Shown: positions 20,006 through 33,114, numbered from the stretch's first letter. The stretch: 64,000 bases of DNA from Carya illinoinensis (GCF_018687715.1 NC_056755.1:23157501-23221500); one strand, 5' to 3'. Numbers and translations are program-made. The notes: generated from the letters alone by a model not told the origin.

Positions 20006-23000
20006 ATGGCAGACGGGATGAGGGGAGAACTGAAAGGTCAGCAAGAAGTGTCACAGAAGCAGTAGGAAGTAGTGCAGAAACAACTAAAGCATCATCAGCT
20101 TGCGATCTCTAGGATAACTGAAAGGTTAAATCAAGTTTCAGATATGTTAAGGTCTATGGTTGAAACTGTAAACGTAATTTCTCAATGGGATAGAGAGGTT
20201 TCTAGGGATAGAGATAATGAAACTAGAACTCATGAAGAAAGGAGTGGGTTTCAGAGGAAGTTTTGATTGGATTTTCCACATTTTAGTGGAAATGACCCTG
20301 CTGGTTGGATATTTAAAGCCAACTAGTATTTTGATTATTTTTAAATACCTTTTTATCAAAAGTTAATGGTGACATCGCACCATATGGAAGGGGAAGCTTT
20401 AGTATGGTACCAAAATGGTTTAGACTCTAGCCAAATCAATTATTGAGAGTCTTTAATTGTAGCTTTACAAGATTCTGGCCATCAGCATTTAATGATTTAA
20501 TGGAGGCTTTAACCAGATTGAAAGAAACTATCTCTGTTAGTTTGTACACAACCCAATTCAAAGCATTGTCTAATAGGCTGAAAGGGTTATCTGAAAGGCA
20601 TAATAAATTGAGCTGTTTTATAAGTGGATTAAAAGATGAAATTTGTATTCCTGTAAAAATGTTTAATCCACTGAATTTTGGGGCTGCTTTTGGTTTAGAA
20701 AAGTTACAAGAAAAATATGTGTTGTCTTCAAGAAAAACGTGGAAGCCAAATGGCCATTATGCTGAGAAGTGGCCAGTTGACATTGTATGCCTTGCTGATT
20801 TAGTTAATAAGGGCCAAAAGAGTTTCTTGCCTTTCAAGAATGTGAACTCTTCTCATACGGATGATAAAAGGAAAAAGGGCTTGTGCTTCCATTGTGAGGA
20901 GAAATGGAATTCGAATCATGTTTGTAAGAATCCCAAAGTTTATCTCATTCAACCTGATTCTGATGTAGTGAACCAGCCTATTGTAGAGGATCCTGTGTTT
21001 ACAAAAGAGGAGATGATTGTTTCTGAAGAAGTTGATACCTTAGAGGTTTATGTTGATGCCATTTTTGGGTGTATTAGTGATAATGCTATGAGATTGCATG
21101 GGTGTGTGGGATCTTGTGTTGTTAAGATCTTAGTAGATTCGGGTAGCACACATAACTTCTTAGATCCCTTAGTGATTCAAGAAGCAAAACTGTTTGTGAA
21201 GCAGGATTCTAGCTTGCAAGTTTGTGTGGCTAATGGTGAGAAGATTTTGACTCAAGGTAGTGGTGAGGAAGATTTTGACTTAAGATTCAGGGCTCCAGGT
21301 TTTCTGCGCATTTCCATGTTTTGTCCTTGGGGGGATGTGATGTAGTACTTAGAGTCAAATGGTTGAAAAATTTAGGCTCTTTTACTTGAAATTTTGTTGA
21401 TATGTCTATGAGCTTTGAGTGAGGTGGTCAGCTGATTAAGTTGCAAGGCTTGACTACTGCTATTGTACATATGTTATCTGGTGCTAAAGGATTCAAGTCA
21501 GATTTTGTAAATAAGCAAGGATGGTTGTTGCAATTGATGTTTGTTGAGTAGCAGCCTATGGAAGTCTATATTGAAGGGCCAATGTCTAACTTACTCAAGG
21601 AATTCAGTGATGTTTTTGCTGAACCTATTGGGTTACCACCAAGAAGAGATTTTGACCATCCAATTAATTTGAAGCAATGGGCTTCTCCTATTTCTGTTCG
21701 ACCATATAGGTATCCTCATTACCAGAAATTTGAAATAGAAAAATTGTCCATGAATTGCTGCAATTTGATGTGGTAAGACCTAGCCAAAGTCCATTTTCTT
21801 TTTTTGTTTTGTTGATTAAGAAAGCTTATGGCACTTGGCGTATGTGCATCGATTGTATAGCCAAAGACAAGTTTCCAATTCCTGTTATAGATGAGCTCCT
21901 TGATGATTTGTTTGGGACTCGAGTTTTTTCTAAACTGGATTTAAGGGATGGATACCATCAGATTCGAGTAAAAGAGGGGATATTGAGAAAATAGCTTTTA
22001 GAACTCATGAGGTCCATTATGAGCTCTTAGTGATTTCTATTGGCCTCACTAATGCTACTGCCAGTTTTCAAGACTTGATGAACCATATTTTTAAACCTAT
22101 TTTGAGAAGGTCTTTTTTTTTTTTTTTATAATTTTAATGACATTTTGGTTTACAGTAGAAATGTTTAGGAGCATTTAGTGCATGTAATAACTGTTTTGGG
22201 CATATTGAGGCAGCATACTCTTTATGCAAAGATGTCAAAATGTAAGTTTGGAGTGCATGAGATTGAGTACTTGGGCTACATTATCTCTGGAAAGGGGGTG
22301 CAGACAAATTCATCAAAAATAGCAGTTGTGGTTCAATGGCCTATTCCTAAAATCTTGAAGTCATTGAGAGCTTTTTTAGAATTGACAGGCTATTATAGAA
22401 AGTTTATTAGAGTATGGTTCTATAGCTGCACCCCTAACAGAATTATTGAAGAACTCATTTGGTTGGAATGAGAAGGTTGTTGTTGCATTTGAATTGTTGA
22501 AAGTAGCTGCTAGCAATCCTCCTTGTTAGGTTGCCAAATTTTACTAAAGCAGTCACCATCAAGTGTGATACTTCTAGTGTGGGTCTTGGTGCAATTTTGA
22601 TGCAAGATTCCCAACCCATAGCTTTTTATAATAAAGCTTTGAAAGAAAAGGCATTGTTACTGTCAACTTATGAAAAAGAACTTCTAGCTTTAGTGTCTGC
22701 TGTCCAGAAATGGATATCTTATCTTTTAGGCCATTCTTTTAAGATCAATACTGATCAACAATCTCTCAAGTTTTTGGTGGAACAGAAAATTGGAACTGAG
22801 GCACAGCATAAGTGAGTTTCAAAACTCATTGGCTATGATTTTTTTGTAGATTATAATAAGGGGAAAGAGAACTTGGTAGCTAATGCCCTTTCAAGTAAAA
22901 ATGAAGAAGAGCATTATGTTTTGGCAATGATACACTTTCCCACTCTCTTGTGGATTGATGAGATCAAAGGGAGTTACTCTTTGTATCCAAGGTTCTCAGA

Positions 23001-24285
23001 TATAGTCACTAAGCTGCAACTTGGGGAACAATGGGCTAAGCATTTCTTTATGCAACAAGGACTGCTATTGAGGAAAGGTAAGATAGTGATTGTTCCTTCA
23101 TCATCCATTCAGTCCAAGATTCTTGAGTACATCCACAACAACTCATAAGCTAGCCATGTGGGTTATCACAAGACCTTGCAGTGAGCTAGAAGGGATTTCT
23201 AGTGGGAATGCATGAGGAAGGATGTTAGAAGATTAGTTAAGGAGTGTGAAGTTTGCAGGTCAGTAAGAATGAGAATGTGTGGTACCCTAGTCTTTTGCAA
23301 CCCTTGTTTATACCTGAATCTCCATTGTTAGACATTTCCATGGACTTCATTGAAGGCTTACCTCTTTCAAATGGGTTTCTATGGTTTTTTCTGTCGTGGA
23401 CAGATTAATCAAGTTTGCTCATTTCTTCTCTCTGTCACATCCTTATACAGCAGCTAAGATGGCTCAAGTATTCTTCACTGGGGTGTTCAAGTTGCATGGC
23501 TTACCTCAGTCAATTGTTTCAAATAGAGATATAGTTTTCACTAGTGCCTTTTACAGACAACTATTTCAGTTGCAGGTGTCTCACTGGATTTCAGTTCATC
23601 TTACCATCCACAGTCAGATGGTCAGACAGAAGCCTTAAACAAGTGTTTGGAAAGGTACTTAAGATGCTATTGCAGTCACAAGCCTAAGGAGTGGAGTTCG
23701 TGGTTGCTAATAGTTGAGTGGTGTTATAACACCACTATCAACTCCACCATTAAAATAACTCCTTCTGAAGCCTTATATGGGTATGCTCCACCTAAACTGA
23801 TGACCTATGTGCTAGGTACTTCTTCCAATGATGTTGTGGATAGGCAACTCAAGTCAAGGGAAGAATTGTTGAACTTGTTAAAGGATAACTTGTTGAGAGC
23901 ACAGCAAGGAATGGAATTTTTTACTGATAGAAAAAGAAGTGAAAGATCATTTTTGGTGGGTGATTGGGTTTTCTTGAGACTTCAACCCTATAGACAGAAA
24001 ATGGTAGCTATGAGGCATAATATGAAATTAGCCCCACGTTTCTATCACCCTTTCCAAATTGTGCAGAAGTTGGGGTCTGTTGCATATAAGTTGAATCTGC
24101 TTGAGTTTTCAAAAATCCATCCAGTTTTCCACGTTTCATGTCTTAAGAAGAAGATAGGCCAAAATATTATAGCTCTGCCTACTTTACCACTTACTAATTC
24201 TAGTGGTCAGTTATTGCCTGAGCCTTAACAGATTATAGATAGAAGGATGCAGAAGAAGAGGAATCATGTTATTTCAAAAGTACTT
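20006..24285 (+). pseudogene. Chromovirus-like Ty3/gypsy gag-pol relic
   Basis: Gag starts with the ATG at 20006 and has a DFPHFSGNDP-type core near 20270 and a zinc knuckle (CFHCEEKWNSNHVC) near 20885. Protease follows with ILVDSGSTHNFL near 21128. Reverse transcriptase spans about 21560-22470 ([33 protein letters not shown]). RNase H lies at about 22540-22870 and integrase at about 23100-23800, followed by a C-terminal part (LAPRFYHPFQIV, KIHPVFHVSCLK) that ends abruptly near 24285. A chromodomain would be expected next and is missing. There are many stops and frame changes. In the reverse transcriptase active site the text reads NFNDILVY, so the first catalytic aspartate is asparagine. A T run at 22112-22127 adjoins it. 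The element is dead and truncated at its 3' end. Confidence 0.88.
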
Positions 24286-24302
24286 GTCAGTAACAATATT
24301 TG

Positions 24303-24470
24303 TAATGATAGTTGTAGCAATGAGTTATGCAAGCGCCTCGCACTTTGTTTGGAAAAAAGTGAGTAAATATGAGACCCATATGAAAAAAATTTATTTTTTA
24401 ATGATAAACCCAACTCTTTTTCAAAATGAGTGCACGACGCTTGTACAACGTATGACTATATCTAGCATTA
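24303..24470. mobile_element. Palindromic MITE, 168 bp
   Basis: The left half begins TAATGATAG and the right half ends CTAGCATTA. The halves are imperfect inverted copies over about 60 bases: TTATGCAAGCG with CCTCGCAC on the left pairs with GTGCACGACGCTTGTACAA on the right. It has no coding capacity. The inserted site abuts the truncated end of the gypsy relic. Confidence 0.75.
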
Positions 24471-24584
24471 CTAAAAAAAATTGAAAAAATAGTCTAGCCT
24501 TCAAGACTGCTCAAGGAGCTTCTCGAACAGACTAAAGGAGAAAAAAAATTCGGAGTTCTACTTCTAGGCTGGGATGTTACATTT

Positions 24585-25130
24585 TGAGAGTATTGTAAAT
24601 TTTTTTCTTATTTAGTTTCTTTTAAATATTGTTTTGGTATTTATTTACATTTAGATTTTGAAGTTTATTTTTATGAACATGTGTGACTAGATTTTCAACT
24701 AAGGTTAAGAATGAAACCTCGTTGAAGATTAATAATATTATTTATTTTGTTAATTTTTTTCCTATTATTTATGTGTTCAACCATATTTTGTTTTTGCTTC
24801 ATTTCAATGGAGAGAGATAAATTCCGGATATGATTTTAATCATGTTTTTCTTATGATCTATAATAATCTTAGCTAGTTGAGAACCTGATTCATAGTTTTA
24901 TTAAAAATAAAATCTCTCTTTTATGATTTATTTTAACAAATTATACATGTGATGATTTGATTTTATATCTTTAGGTAAAGAATAACATATTTTAGATATT
25001 TTCTTTGATAAAATGAAGTTTCAACGATGATATTTTTCATGATGACAAGATTAAATTCTAGATTATCATGTAGATGTTTCGAAAGAATCAATTATCATAA
25101 ATGTGTGGATGGAATTATTATGAACTTTTT
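24585..25130 (+). repeat. LTR (R-U5) fragment similar to 61880-62400
   Basis: The segment shares its order and many exact blocks with 61880-62400: AGTTTCTTTTAAATATTG, ATGAAGATTA-type text, GATGATTTGATTTTATATCTTT, TTTCAACGATGATATTTTTCATGAT and CAATTATCATAAAT. At 61.9 kb the same sequence precedes an Athila-type primer site, so this is an isolated LTR fragment of that family. Confidence 0.8.
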
Positions 25131-26201
25131 AATTTAACTTTCATTTTTTAAACTTCAAATTACTATAATTTGATCTTTTGTTGTTATTTGGATTTTCTAA
25201 AAGTAAGAGAAAAATTGAAATACATGACACATACCCTCGCGCGCAGGTCATGAGACTTGTCTTCCGTTAAATAGGATGGATGAAATTTATAACGGAATTA
25301 GCTCATTCTAAACTCATCGAATAACGCGGGGGTGCTCTCATCCTACGTACATAAAAAAAAAAATTATAAGATAATAAGAGGGTGTTATCTCAAGAAAAAC
25401 AAATTACAAATTAGAGGATTGAACAATATCTGGGGGTAAAAGTTAGTTAATAGTGGGAAACCTAAAAATTGATTATATACTTAATTCAAAGAAAAATAAA
25501 ACATGATAGAAATAAGAATCTTCATCTCTTTAATTAGTAGGACTGAAAAAGAAAAATTTACTATTAGTAAAAGAGTCATTCTATACTGAAGTTTAACTAT
25601 AACCACGCCTGAGCACACCAGTAACGTAGATGGAGTCTTAGATCTTCCTCCCATCCAGTGAGCTTTGGCCTTCATGGTTAAATTTAACATCTTGCTCTGC
25701 GTAATATATACTCAATAGATGGGTGAATTTGGGGTCTTAGGTCTAAACTGTTAGGTGTGTTTTCAACTTTGCAAAGGTAATTGATGGTTTTAATGAAGTT
25801 GTGCGTTTTAGAATTAAATGAAAATATGCGTTTTGACATGGCAGTGTGGTCGAGTGTGGCATTTTTTCAATTTACAAGTTATATATATGATGAGTTGAGT
25901 TATTCTAATTGTAAGTCAGTGTATAGAACACATCATTCACATGACTTATATTTTAAAATATGATTTGTATTATGCAAAATGTAAAAAGAGAAATGTTTTA
26001 GCCAAATTATGCAAAGTAAGCAATTTGATAAGTGTGTTCTACATATTGACTTATATATAGAATTTCCTTCAATAATATCATTAATATCTATACAGATTTA
26101 TTAAATAATAAAGATTTTACCCGTTCATCTCAAATAAATGGTTAAAGTCAAAAGATAAAATTGTCTTTTCATTTAGTTTTGTCTTGACTATGGAGTATTA
26201 T
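25131..26201. other. AT-rich intergenic DNA
   Basis: I see no gene, tRNA or clear element. Short open frames on both strands (for example 25481-25690 and 25781-25963) have no recognisable domain. Confidence 0.4.
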
Positions 26202-26442
26202 TGTGATATCCCAATCCAAGCTAGGTTTTGAGGCTGAGACTTAATTTTTGTTTCGTTATAAATGGACTTAAGCCCAAGAGATTGCTGGAATTATAATCAT
26301 GTAAAATGAAGTGGATCTCATCCTTTGATAGTGGAATAGGTTCCCAAGCCCAAGAAGAGGCCCTACGTCTAGTAATTTTTAACTACTATATTAATTAGGG
26401 CTTGAAAATGGCCCATTAGAGTTTTAAGAATAAGAAGAAGGT

Positions 26443-27110
26443 GCCACTTGGTGCCAAGCAAGACGGGGAACCTTTTGGTCTTTAGGAGACAATAATTAGG
26501 CACGAAGAAATGATGTTTCGATTTTGCCAAGGGAAACACCACTTGGTAAACACGAGACATTAGGGTTTCTAGAAGAAAGACCATTTTTTACCATGAGGAA
26601 GGAAGTGCCACTTGGACTTTTGGATTTCCCAAAGAGAAGCAATCAATTAGGAAAGCCATTTAGGATTTTGGATTCAAACAAGGAGTGGCACACACCACCC
26701 TCATGGAAGCCATCTTCCATTTTTGCTACTTGTCACTTATGCATAAAGTGCTTAGAGTTTCTAGAAATATAATTATGAGCGAGATGAAGATAGGGTTTGG
26801 CTTCCCAAGTGACATGCCACTTGTCCCTCATGCAAAATAGTTTCAAGCTTCTAGAAGAGTTCAATGATGAAGAGAAGGGAGTATGATTTTTGACCAAGCC
26901 ACTTGGCAAGCGTGCATGTTATTTTAGGGTTTCTAGAAGAATCTGACAATGAGGAAGAATTAAGGTTTCAGCCACATCAAGGGAGGCGCCACTTATCCCC
27001 CATGCACAAGAGCCCTTTTAAGTTTCCAAGATAGGGCAATGATGAGGAAGAAGAAGGGGAGTGTGGCTAGGGCAACAAATCAATGCCACTTGGTGCATGT
27101 CCATGCATGA
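26443..27110 (+). repeat. Degenerate tandem modules with GCCACTTG
   Basis: GCCACTTG or a close variant recurs at 26443, 26539, 26607, 26687, 26815, 26898, 26988 and 27085. Most units then carry CCCTCATGC-like, GGTTTCTAGAAGA-like and AATGATGAGGAAG-like words. The spacing is 68-128 bases. Three modules recur at 15375-15655. Confidence 0.68.
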
Positions 27111-27154
27111 AATAAGTCAATAAACTCTTCAGATTTTGCAACAAAATAGTGATG

Positions 27155-27166
27155 AGAGAGAGAGAG

Positions 27167-27198
<32 letters not shown>
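27155..27198. repeat. (GA)n(GT)n microsatellite
   Basis: A run of GA repeats passes directly into a run of GT repeats. Confidence 0.95.
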
Positions 27199-27200
<2 letters not shown>

Positions 27201-28559
27201 TAGAAGCATGGAAGACCTATAAATAAGGTCATTTATAGTCAGCGAGACCCACTTCCTGCAAGCAAAGAAGGAAGATTCAAAGATACTTTCTTGGTAAAGC
27301 TTGGCATTGTAAGGAATTCAAAATCATCATCTTCTTTCACGCAATCACACACGCAAATGCCAAAGGAGGGTGAGAAAGGTTTTGGTTTGCAAAGACCAAG
27401 GATGGTTTTGTGTTTTGTAAGAAGCACCAAAGAGATGACTGAGTGGTAGGTTCGGCCATGGAAGGATGAACCATGCTCAAAGTCCAGATTTGAATATGGT
27501 TAGCCCCTAGATTTTTTCTTCAAACCGAGTCTTTGATGCAAAATAAGCAAGGAGGAACCTCTTAGATGTTGTTTAACGATAACTAGGGTTTCATGAAGAG
27601 TTTTACCTAGTCACTATTTGAAGAAGCACAATCTTGAGTGCCATGCACTTTTCGGCCACTAAGGTTTGATTAGATTAAAACCACACATGTCAATACACAC
27701 CCACATACTCGGCTACTAGTGTTTCACATAAAGATATAGAGGGTTGACATCATTTGGCCCTAGGGTTTATCATGACATGTCTGTACATCTTTATGAAAAT
27801 CACAAGAAGGGGCTCATGACTAATTAGGGTTAGGAAGTCTAAATCCGAGTACACGGAATCATGCTTGCTTATTAACTTTTATTTCACAAATCTAATAGTT
27901 AAAACATACACTTTCAGCTTGCTTGATAGTTGGAAAATCTTTTTAGAGTTTTATAAGTTATCCTCTAACTTACCCTTGGAAAATATACTTGTGTCTCTAT
28001 GTAAACTTTTCATCTTGTTGTTTATATTGAATAATGAAAGATTATGCTCAAATGTTGCATGCTATGGTTGGTTGACATCTTTGTATATTCATGCAATGTT
28101 CAATGGGTGCAACATATATTTGAAAATAAAATGAAGGAAAATTGTGAATTATTGTATCATATTGAATTAGACATACGCACACCTAGTCAAGGGACGACAA
28201 TGTGATGCTGTAAGTAGCAGGGGGCCCATGGTTTCTAAACATAGCCATGAGGTGTTCACCCACATTGTTATATGAATAAGATTACAAGTGGTTAATAAGA
28301 AATGGAACTTTGATATTTTCTTACATCATTACTTTGTTATATGGTTACAAGATCAGTGTTTTGAAAAAAGAATCTAGATGGGATAAAAAAAAGTGTTTTT
28401 GTGAAAATACCCATTCATGAATCATGCTCATGCATTTATACCCATGGTTTGCCTTATACAAGCTTATGTTATCTCTACATTTGTTTTTTATATAACTTAC
28501 TAAGATTTTCTTGAAATCTCTCCTCATGAGACCTATGGCATTGACCACACACTGGTGCT

Positions 28560-29592
28560 CTGCCTCCTCAACATACTCTGTGAGTAGTTTGTGGGCGTAC
28601 CCCTATCCTTTTTACAAACTTCTATGGTGTCCCAAAACTGCTTCATTCTCCTTTAAATGTTCTTCGCTTTTGGCCTGACGCAAATGGCCACTAAATTGCG
28701 ATATTCACACTCCACAATTGATGCCACATTCACTAATATTTGAAAACATTGTATCTAATGACAGGCCACTTGTGTCCATATATGCAACTGTAATCCATCT
28801 TGAAACCATTCAGCATGTATCTCCTCTGTAGAGATGAGAGGGGCAAACCTTCCCAACTCCATGAACTTAGCAACATACTACTTGACCGTCATGCTACCCT
28901 GGACCAGATTACTGAAAAACTTTGATTTCTATTGTCTCATAATGGTGGGGGAGTATCGATCGTCAAACTTTTTCTTAAACCTATTCTAATTAATGGCTTC
29001 CATGAGTCCATAACAAGCAACTACCTCTCAACACTCCACCAAATTGACACTTACCCTTGGAGCAGATAGCTCCCATATAACACCTTTTGACCCTACGTGC
29101 AACCGCATACTTCAAAAGTTCTTTCGGTCTCCATAACCCACCTTTTAGCCTTCATCGGTCCTTCATTTCTAAAGAATCCTATGTACGAATAAGCCAAAAA
29201 TTGTTCATACGTACACCCTTGCTGCTCATCATGTGGGTGCTTGACGTGATGTATTTGCATCTGACATTGGAAAAAGTATTGTTGCTACTATAATACATCC
29301 ATTATACAGTTAATAGCTCATGCTACTTCACTGTCCCCTTCACCAAGAGATTGATCTCCCTCACGACCACCCATGGGTTATCCATTTGACAAACTCTCAA
29401 TCACGTCATAATAAAATTCTACCACACAATTCAAATCTATTACTTTCTAGATTAACTCTCGCCCACTCACTATAGATCAAGCCTACCGTAACTAAAATTC
29501 AAGGCCCTATAATAATAACAATCAAATCCTATTACTTTGGTACCATTCCTAGATGACATTTATGGATTTAGCTAAAGCCGTGAAAAGCTCTG
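28560..29592 (-). pseudogene. Gypsy gag relic, minus strand
   Basis: On the minus strand, 29080-28680 reads as a gypsy capsid: KKFDDRYSP, NLVQGSMTVKQYVAKF, then ELGRFAPLISTEEIHAEWF and a later VECEYRNLVA. That order is typical of plant chromovirus gag. Stops interrupt it (one near 28930, one near 28765). A primer site on the same strand at 29593-29605 supports the reading. Pol is absent; the relic meets the plus-strand LTR-like repeat on its left. Confidence 0.75.
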
Positions 29593-29605
29593 ATACCAAG
29601 TTGTG
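29593..29605 (-). other. Primer binding site on the minus strand
   Basis: The minus strand reads TTGGTATCAGAGC, the standard plant initiator tRNA-Met primer complement, upstream of the gag relic. Its LTR would lie to the right and is not recognisable. Confidence 0.75.
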
Positions 29606-29689
29606 GCTCCCTTGTTCCTCGGTAAAGAGTTTCGTGAGATCTGCGGTGACAGGAGTGTCAACCAGTCGGAAATTAAATCTTACTCAGAG

Positions 29690-32345
29690 CTAATTGGAGA
29701 TTAAATCTTACTTGGTGCCTACTCCATGCCATAGGTATTTGTTTTTCCAAGAAAGTCCATTTCAGGCTAGATCTAAAAAGGTGTTGGCTTTGGTAATTTC
29801 TTGGAACCAAAGTACTTTTATTCCAGGTAGGCTCATTATAGACAATGTTTTAGTAGCCTATGAACTCTTACACACAATGCAAGCAAGATAAAAGTGCAAG
29901 TTAGGAAGTATGACAATTAAACTAGATATGTCTAAAGCATATGATAGGGTTTAATGGGATTTTCTAGAGGCCATTATGTTGAAGCTGGGTGGGTTTTGAT
30001 GAGAATTTGATTAAGCTGATTATGCTATGTGTCAAAACTGTGTCATATTCGGTTAAAGTGAATGGTATCTAAGGAAATATTTTCTTTCCTTCAAGAGGCC
30101 TAAGATAAGGTGATCCCTTGTCCCCTTATTTATTTCTTCTTTGTGTTGAAGGGCCACTTCTCTATTTCAACAAGCTGAGAGGAATGAACTTATTAAAGGT
30201 GTTGTTGCCTCAAGGGGTGGGATGTCCATTAACCACCTTTTACTTGCAGACGATTGTGTCATTTTCTATAGAGCAAAACAAGAAGAATAGTGTTTAGTGG
30301 AATAGATCTTATGTTTATATGAATGTGCTTCTACTCAAACATTGAATCAACGAAAAACTTCTATTATTTTCAGCCCCAACAAAAATCTAGAAGAAAGAGA
30401 GTTGATTACTGAATCCACCAATGGAGTGCTTTGTGGGAACTATAGTAGGCACTTAGGTTTGCCTACTATGATTGGGAGATCAAAGTTCAATACATTCAGA
30501 CACCTTAAGGAGAAAGTTTGGAAAAGAATTAGTAGTTTGAAATCTAAGATGCTATCATCTGGTGGAAAGGAAATTCTAATCAAGAGTGTATTGCAAGCCA
30601 TCCCTGCATACACCATATGTGTCTTCAAATTACCATCTATTTTGATTAAGGAAATTAAAGCCATGTTTTCTCATTTTTGGTGGAGTCATAAGAGAGATGT
30701 AAACAACATTCATTGGAGGAGTTGGACAAGATTATGGGAGGTTAGGAGCAAATGTGGTCTTGGTTTCAGAAATTTAACTAGCTTTAATAGAGCTCTACTC
30801 GCTAAACAAGTTTGGAGATTAATTCAACACCCAAATTCCTTGGTGTCTTAGATTTTTAAAAGTAAATATTTTTAAAAATGTGGTATCTTGGAGTCAAATA
30901 TAGGATCCTCTCCTTCTCATATATGGAGAAGTCTATGGCCCTCTATCAACTTGGTGAAAGCAGGTGTAGTTGGAGAGTACGAAATGCACACAACATAAAA
31001 GTTTGGCATGATAGGTCTCCCACAATCTATTTCTTATAAAGTCCATACTCCTATTAATCAGTTGCATGGGGATTTTATAGTTGCTGAGTTAATTGGTGGT
31101 GCTACATGTAGATGGAAGACTAATTTAGTTGAAGAAGTTTTCAACTCAGAGGAGGAGAAGATCATTTGCAGTATTCCTCTCAATATAAGGGATATTAGTG
31201 ATAGGCTGATTTGGGTAAGAAATGCAAAGGGGATCTTCTCAGTTAAAAGTGCTCATCTCTTAGATTGTGTATTGTCAAAGCAGACTCAAGGAGAGTCATG
31301 AAATAAAGAGGTTATTGAATTGGTGTGGAGGCAATTATGGCTGCTACAGGTCCCAGAGAAACTTAAATAGTTTATCTAGAAGGCACTCAATAAAATTTTA
31401 CCTACAAGGCAGGTGTTGAAGAAAAAATTGATAGTTGAGGATGAACTGTGTCCAGCTTGTATGAGGGTTGATGAGTCTATCATTCATGTTCTTTGGAACT
31501 GTCCTGCATCGATGGATGTCTGGAGAGATCAGGATAGTTCTCTAAGGAAATGGAATTCTATTTCTTATTTCTTTTCTTTTTTTTAAATAGCTTTGAGATT
31601 GTTCATTTAGCAGCTTAGATGGAGTGATTTTAGAACAGACTGCTACTATATTTCACAAACTATGGACTAGAAGGAACTGCTTTGTTTTTAACAACAAATT
31701 TCATGCCCCGTCTACTACACTTAGATCTGCATTAACTGATATGGAGGTTTTTCATGATATTCATTGGTGCTCAATATCTAATGATGACAATATTCCTCAA
31801 CAGGTATTTAATATGAGATGGAGTCCACCAACCGATCCCTTCTGCAAACTTAATTTTGATGCTGCTTATGATGCTAAGAAGAGGCTTATGGGCATTGATA
31901 TTGTGCTAAGGAATAGTAGGGGGGAGGTTGAAATTGTGGTGTTTGCTTCAAGGTTGCATGTCTGTTCTGCATTCTCAGCATAGTGTTATGCTCTCATTAG
32001 GGGTATTCACCTATGCCAAGAGATGAATCTAAATCAAGTGCTCTTTGAGGGTGATGCTAAACAAGTGATTGATGGGGTTATGGGAGCAGTGATGATTTCT
32101 CTTGGAAGGGTCAATTGATTGATGATATACAGCATTTAATTTCTACCCATGCTGGATGGAAATTATGCTATGTTATAAGAGGTGGCAACCAGACTACTCA
32201 TGTTGCTAAAAAACTTGGCATGTGTTTAGAAAATTAGTCTGTATGGATTGAGGATGGTCCCCAAGAAGTTTTGTCTAGTTTGACCAATCAGTTATCAATT
32301 GATTGCTTTAATGAAATTATCATTTATTCAAAAAAAAAAAAAAAA
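29690..32345 (+). mobile_element. 5'-truncated L1 LINE with poly(A) tail
   Basis: A plus-strand L1 ORF2 relic starts inside the reverse transcriptase domain (ISWNQSTFIPGR near 29800). It continues through MSKAYDRV, GDPLSPY and LADDCVIF (near 30245), then a thumb and connection region open at 30342-30851. A zf-RVT-like segment lies at about 31330-31530, followed by RNase H (KLNFDAAYD, 31840 onward). It ends in a 16-base A run at 32330-32345. Stops and frame changes are frequent. It belongs to the same broad family as the LINE at 8787-14611: the text SGGKEILIKSVLQAIPAY is nearly identical in both. No target duplication was found. Confidence 0.88.
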
Positions 32346-33114
32346 CAGACTATGAGCTTGAGCATTGTTTCATATTGAGCTTCTTTTTTTCAATTTGATT
32401 CAAATCCGTTGGATGCCAGTGTCTTGATTGATATTAATAGTCTTGCCAATGTCTTTTTTTTTTTCTCAAAATAAATAGGTGTGAATATCTTAAAATAATG
32501 ATCACTATCTCGAAACGATATACCGAAACGTATCAGTACTCAAAATATTTCCTTCTAGTACTATCTCAACTGAAACGGAATTTAAAACTTTGACTGATAT
32601 CCTATATAGATTTCTCTAGAGAAGACAATTTGTAAACTCATTATTGTTGATAGTGAAAGTTTTAATTGGACCAGATCTCGTAGTTTTTCCCCTTGCATTG
32701 GAGGGTTTTTACGTAAAAATCTTGGTGTCTTGATTCTAGGTTGCTTGATTTTCTTTATTCTATTTATGAGTTTAGTTTTACTAGATTGCCAATTTAATTT
32801 ATGTAAATATTCCGTTGTATTTTTTGTGTTTACCCTAACAACACTAATTTATATACCAAAACTGAGGTTTCCTAACAAAATACAACTTTCAACATTTAAT
32901 CACAAATATTCATCTATAATCAATGGTAACACTATAAAATTACATAAGTCTAGAGGTATAGAAACTTACAAAACTAGCCCCTCAAAGCTTAAGCAAAAAT
33001 ACTAATTTGATGGTTTTTAGGCTATGGGATTGTTTACAGGTTGATAGCTATGTGTTGTATGGTGAGTTTTGGTGTAATTTTGGTGAGATTTCACTTAAGA
33101 TGCTCGAAAGGTGT
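32346..33114. other. AT-rich intergenic DNA
   Basis: No gene is visible. The 91-residue frame at 32730-33005 is low-complexity and has no recognisable domain. Confidence 0.4.

Larger units (their letters stand above)
26202..28540 (+). repeat. LTR-like repeat beginning TGTGATATCCC
   Basis: It starts with TGTGATATCCCAATCC, a typical LTR opening, and has the repeated AGGGTTT words seen in the other LTR pieces. It contains the GCCACTTG module array (26443-27110) and a GA/GT microsatellite (27155-27198). A GGGACGACAATGTGATGC stretch near 28190 resembles an LTR 3' portion. No intact gene is present; the 27865-28134 frame has no domain. The right end is uncertain. Confidence 0.55.

Noticed and set aside
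29690..29891. Start of LINE 2 as a full-length element
   Set aside because: No endonuclease or ORF1 text precedes it; the homology begins within reverse transcriptase, so it is 5'-truncated.
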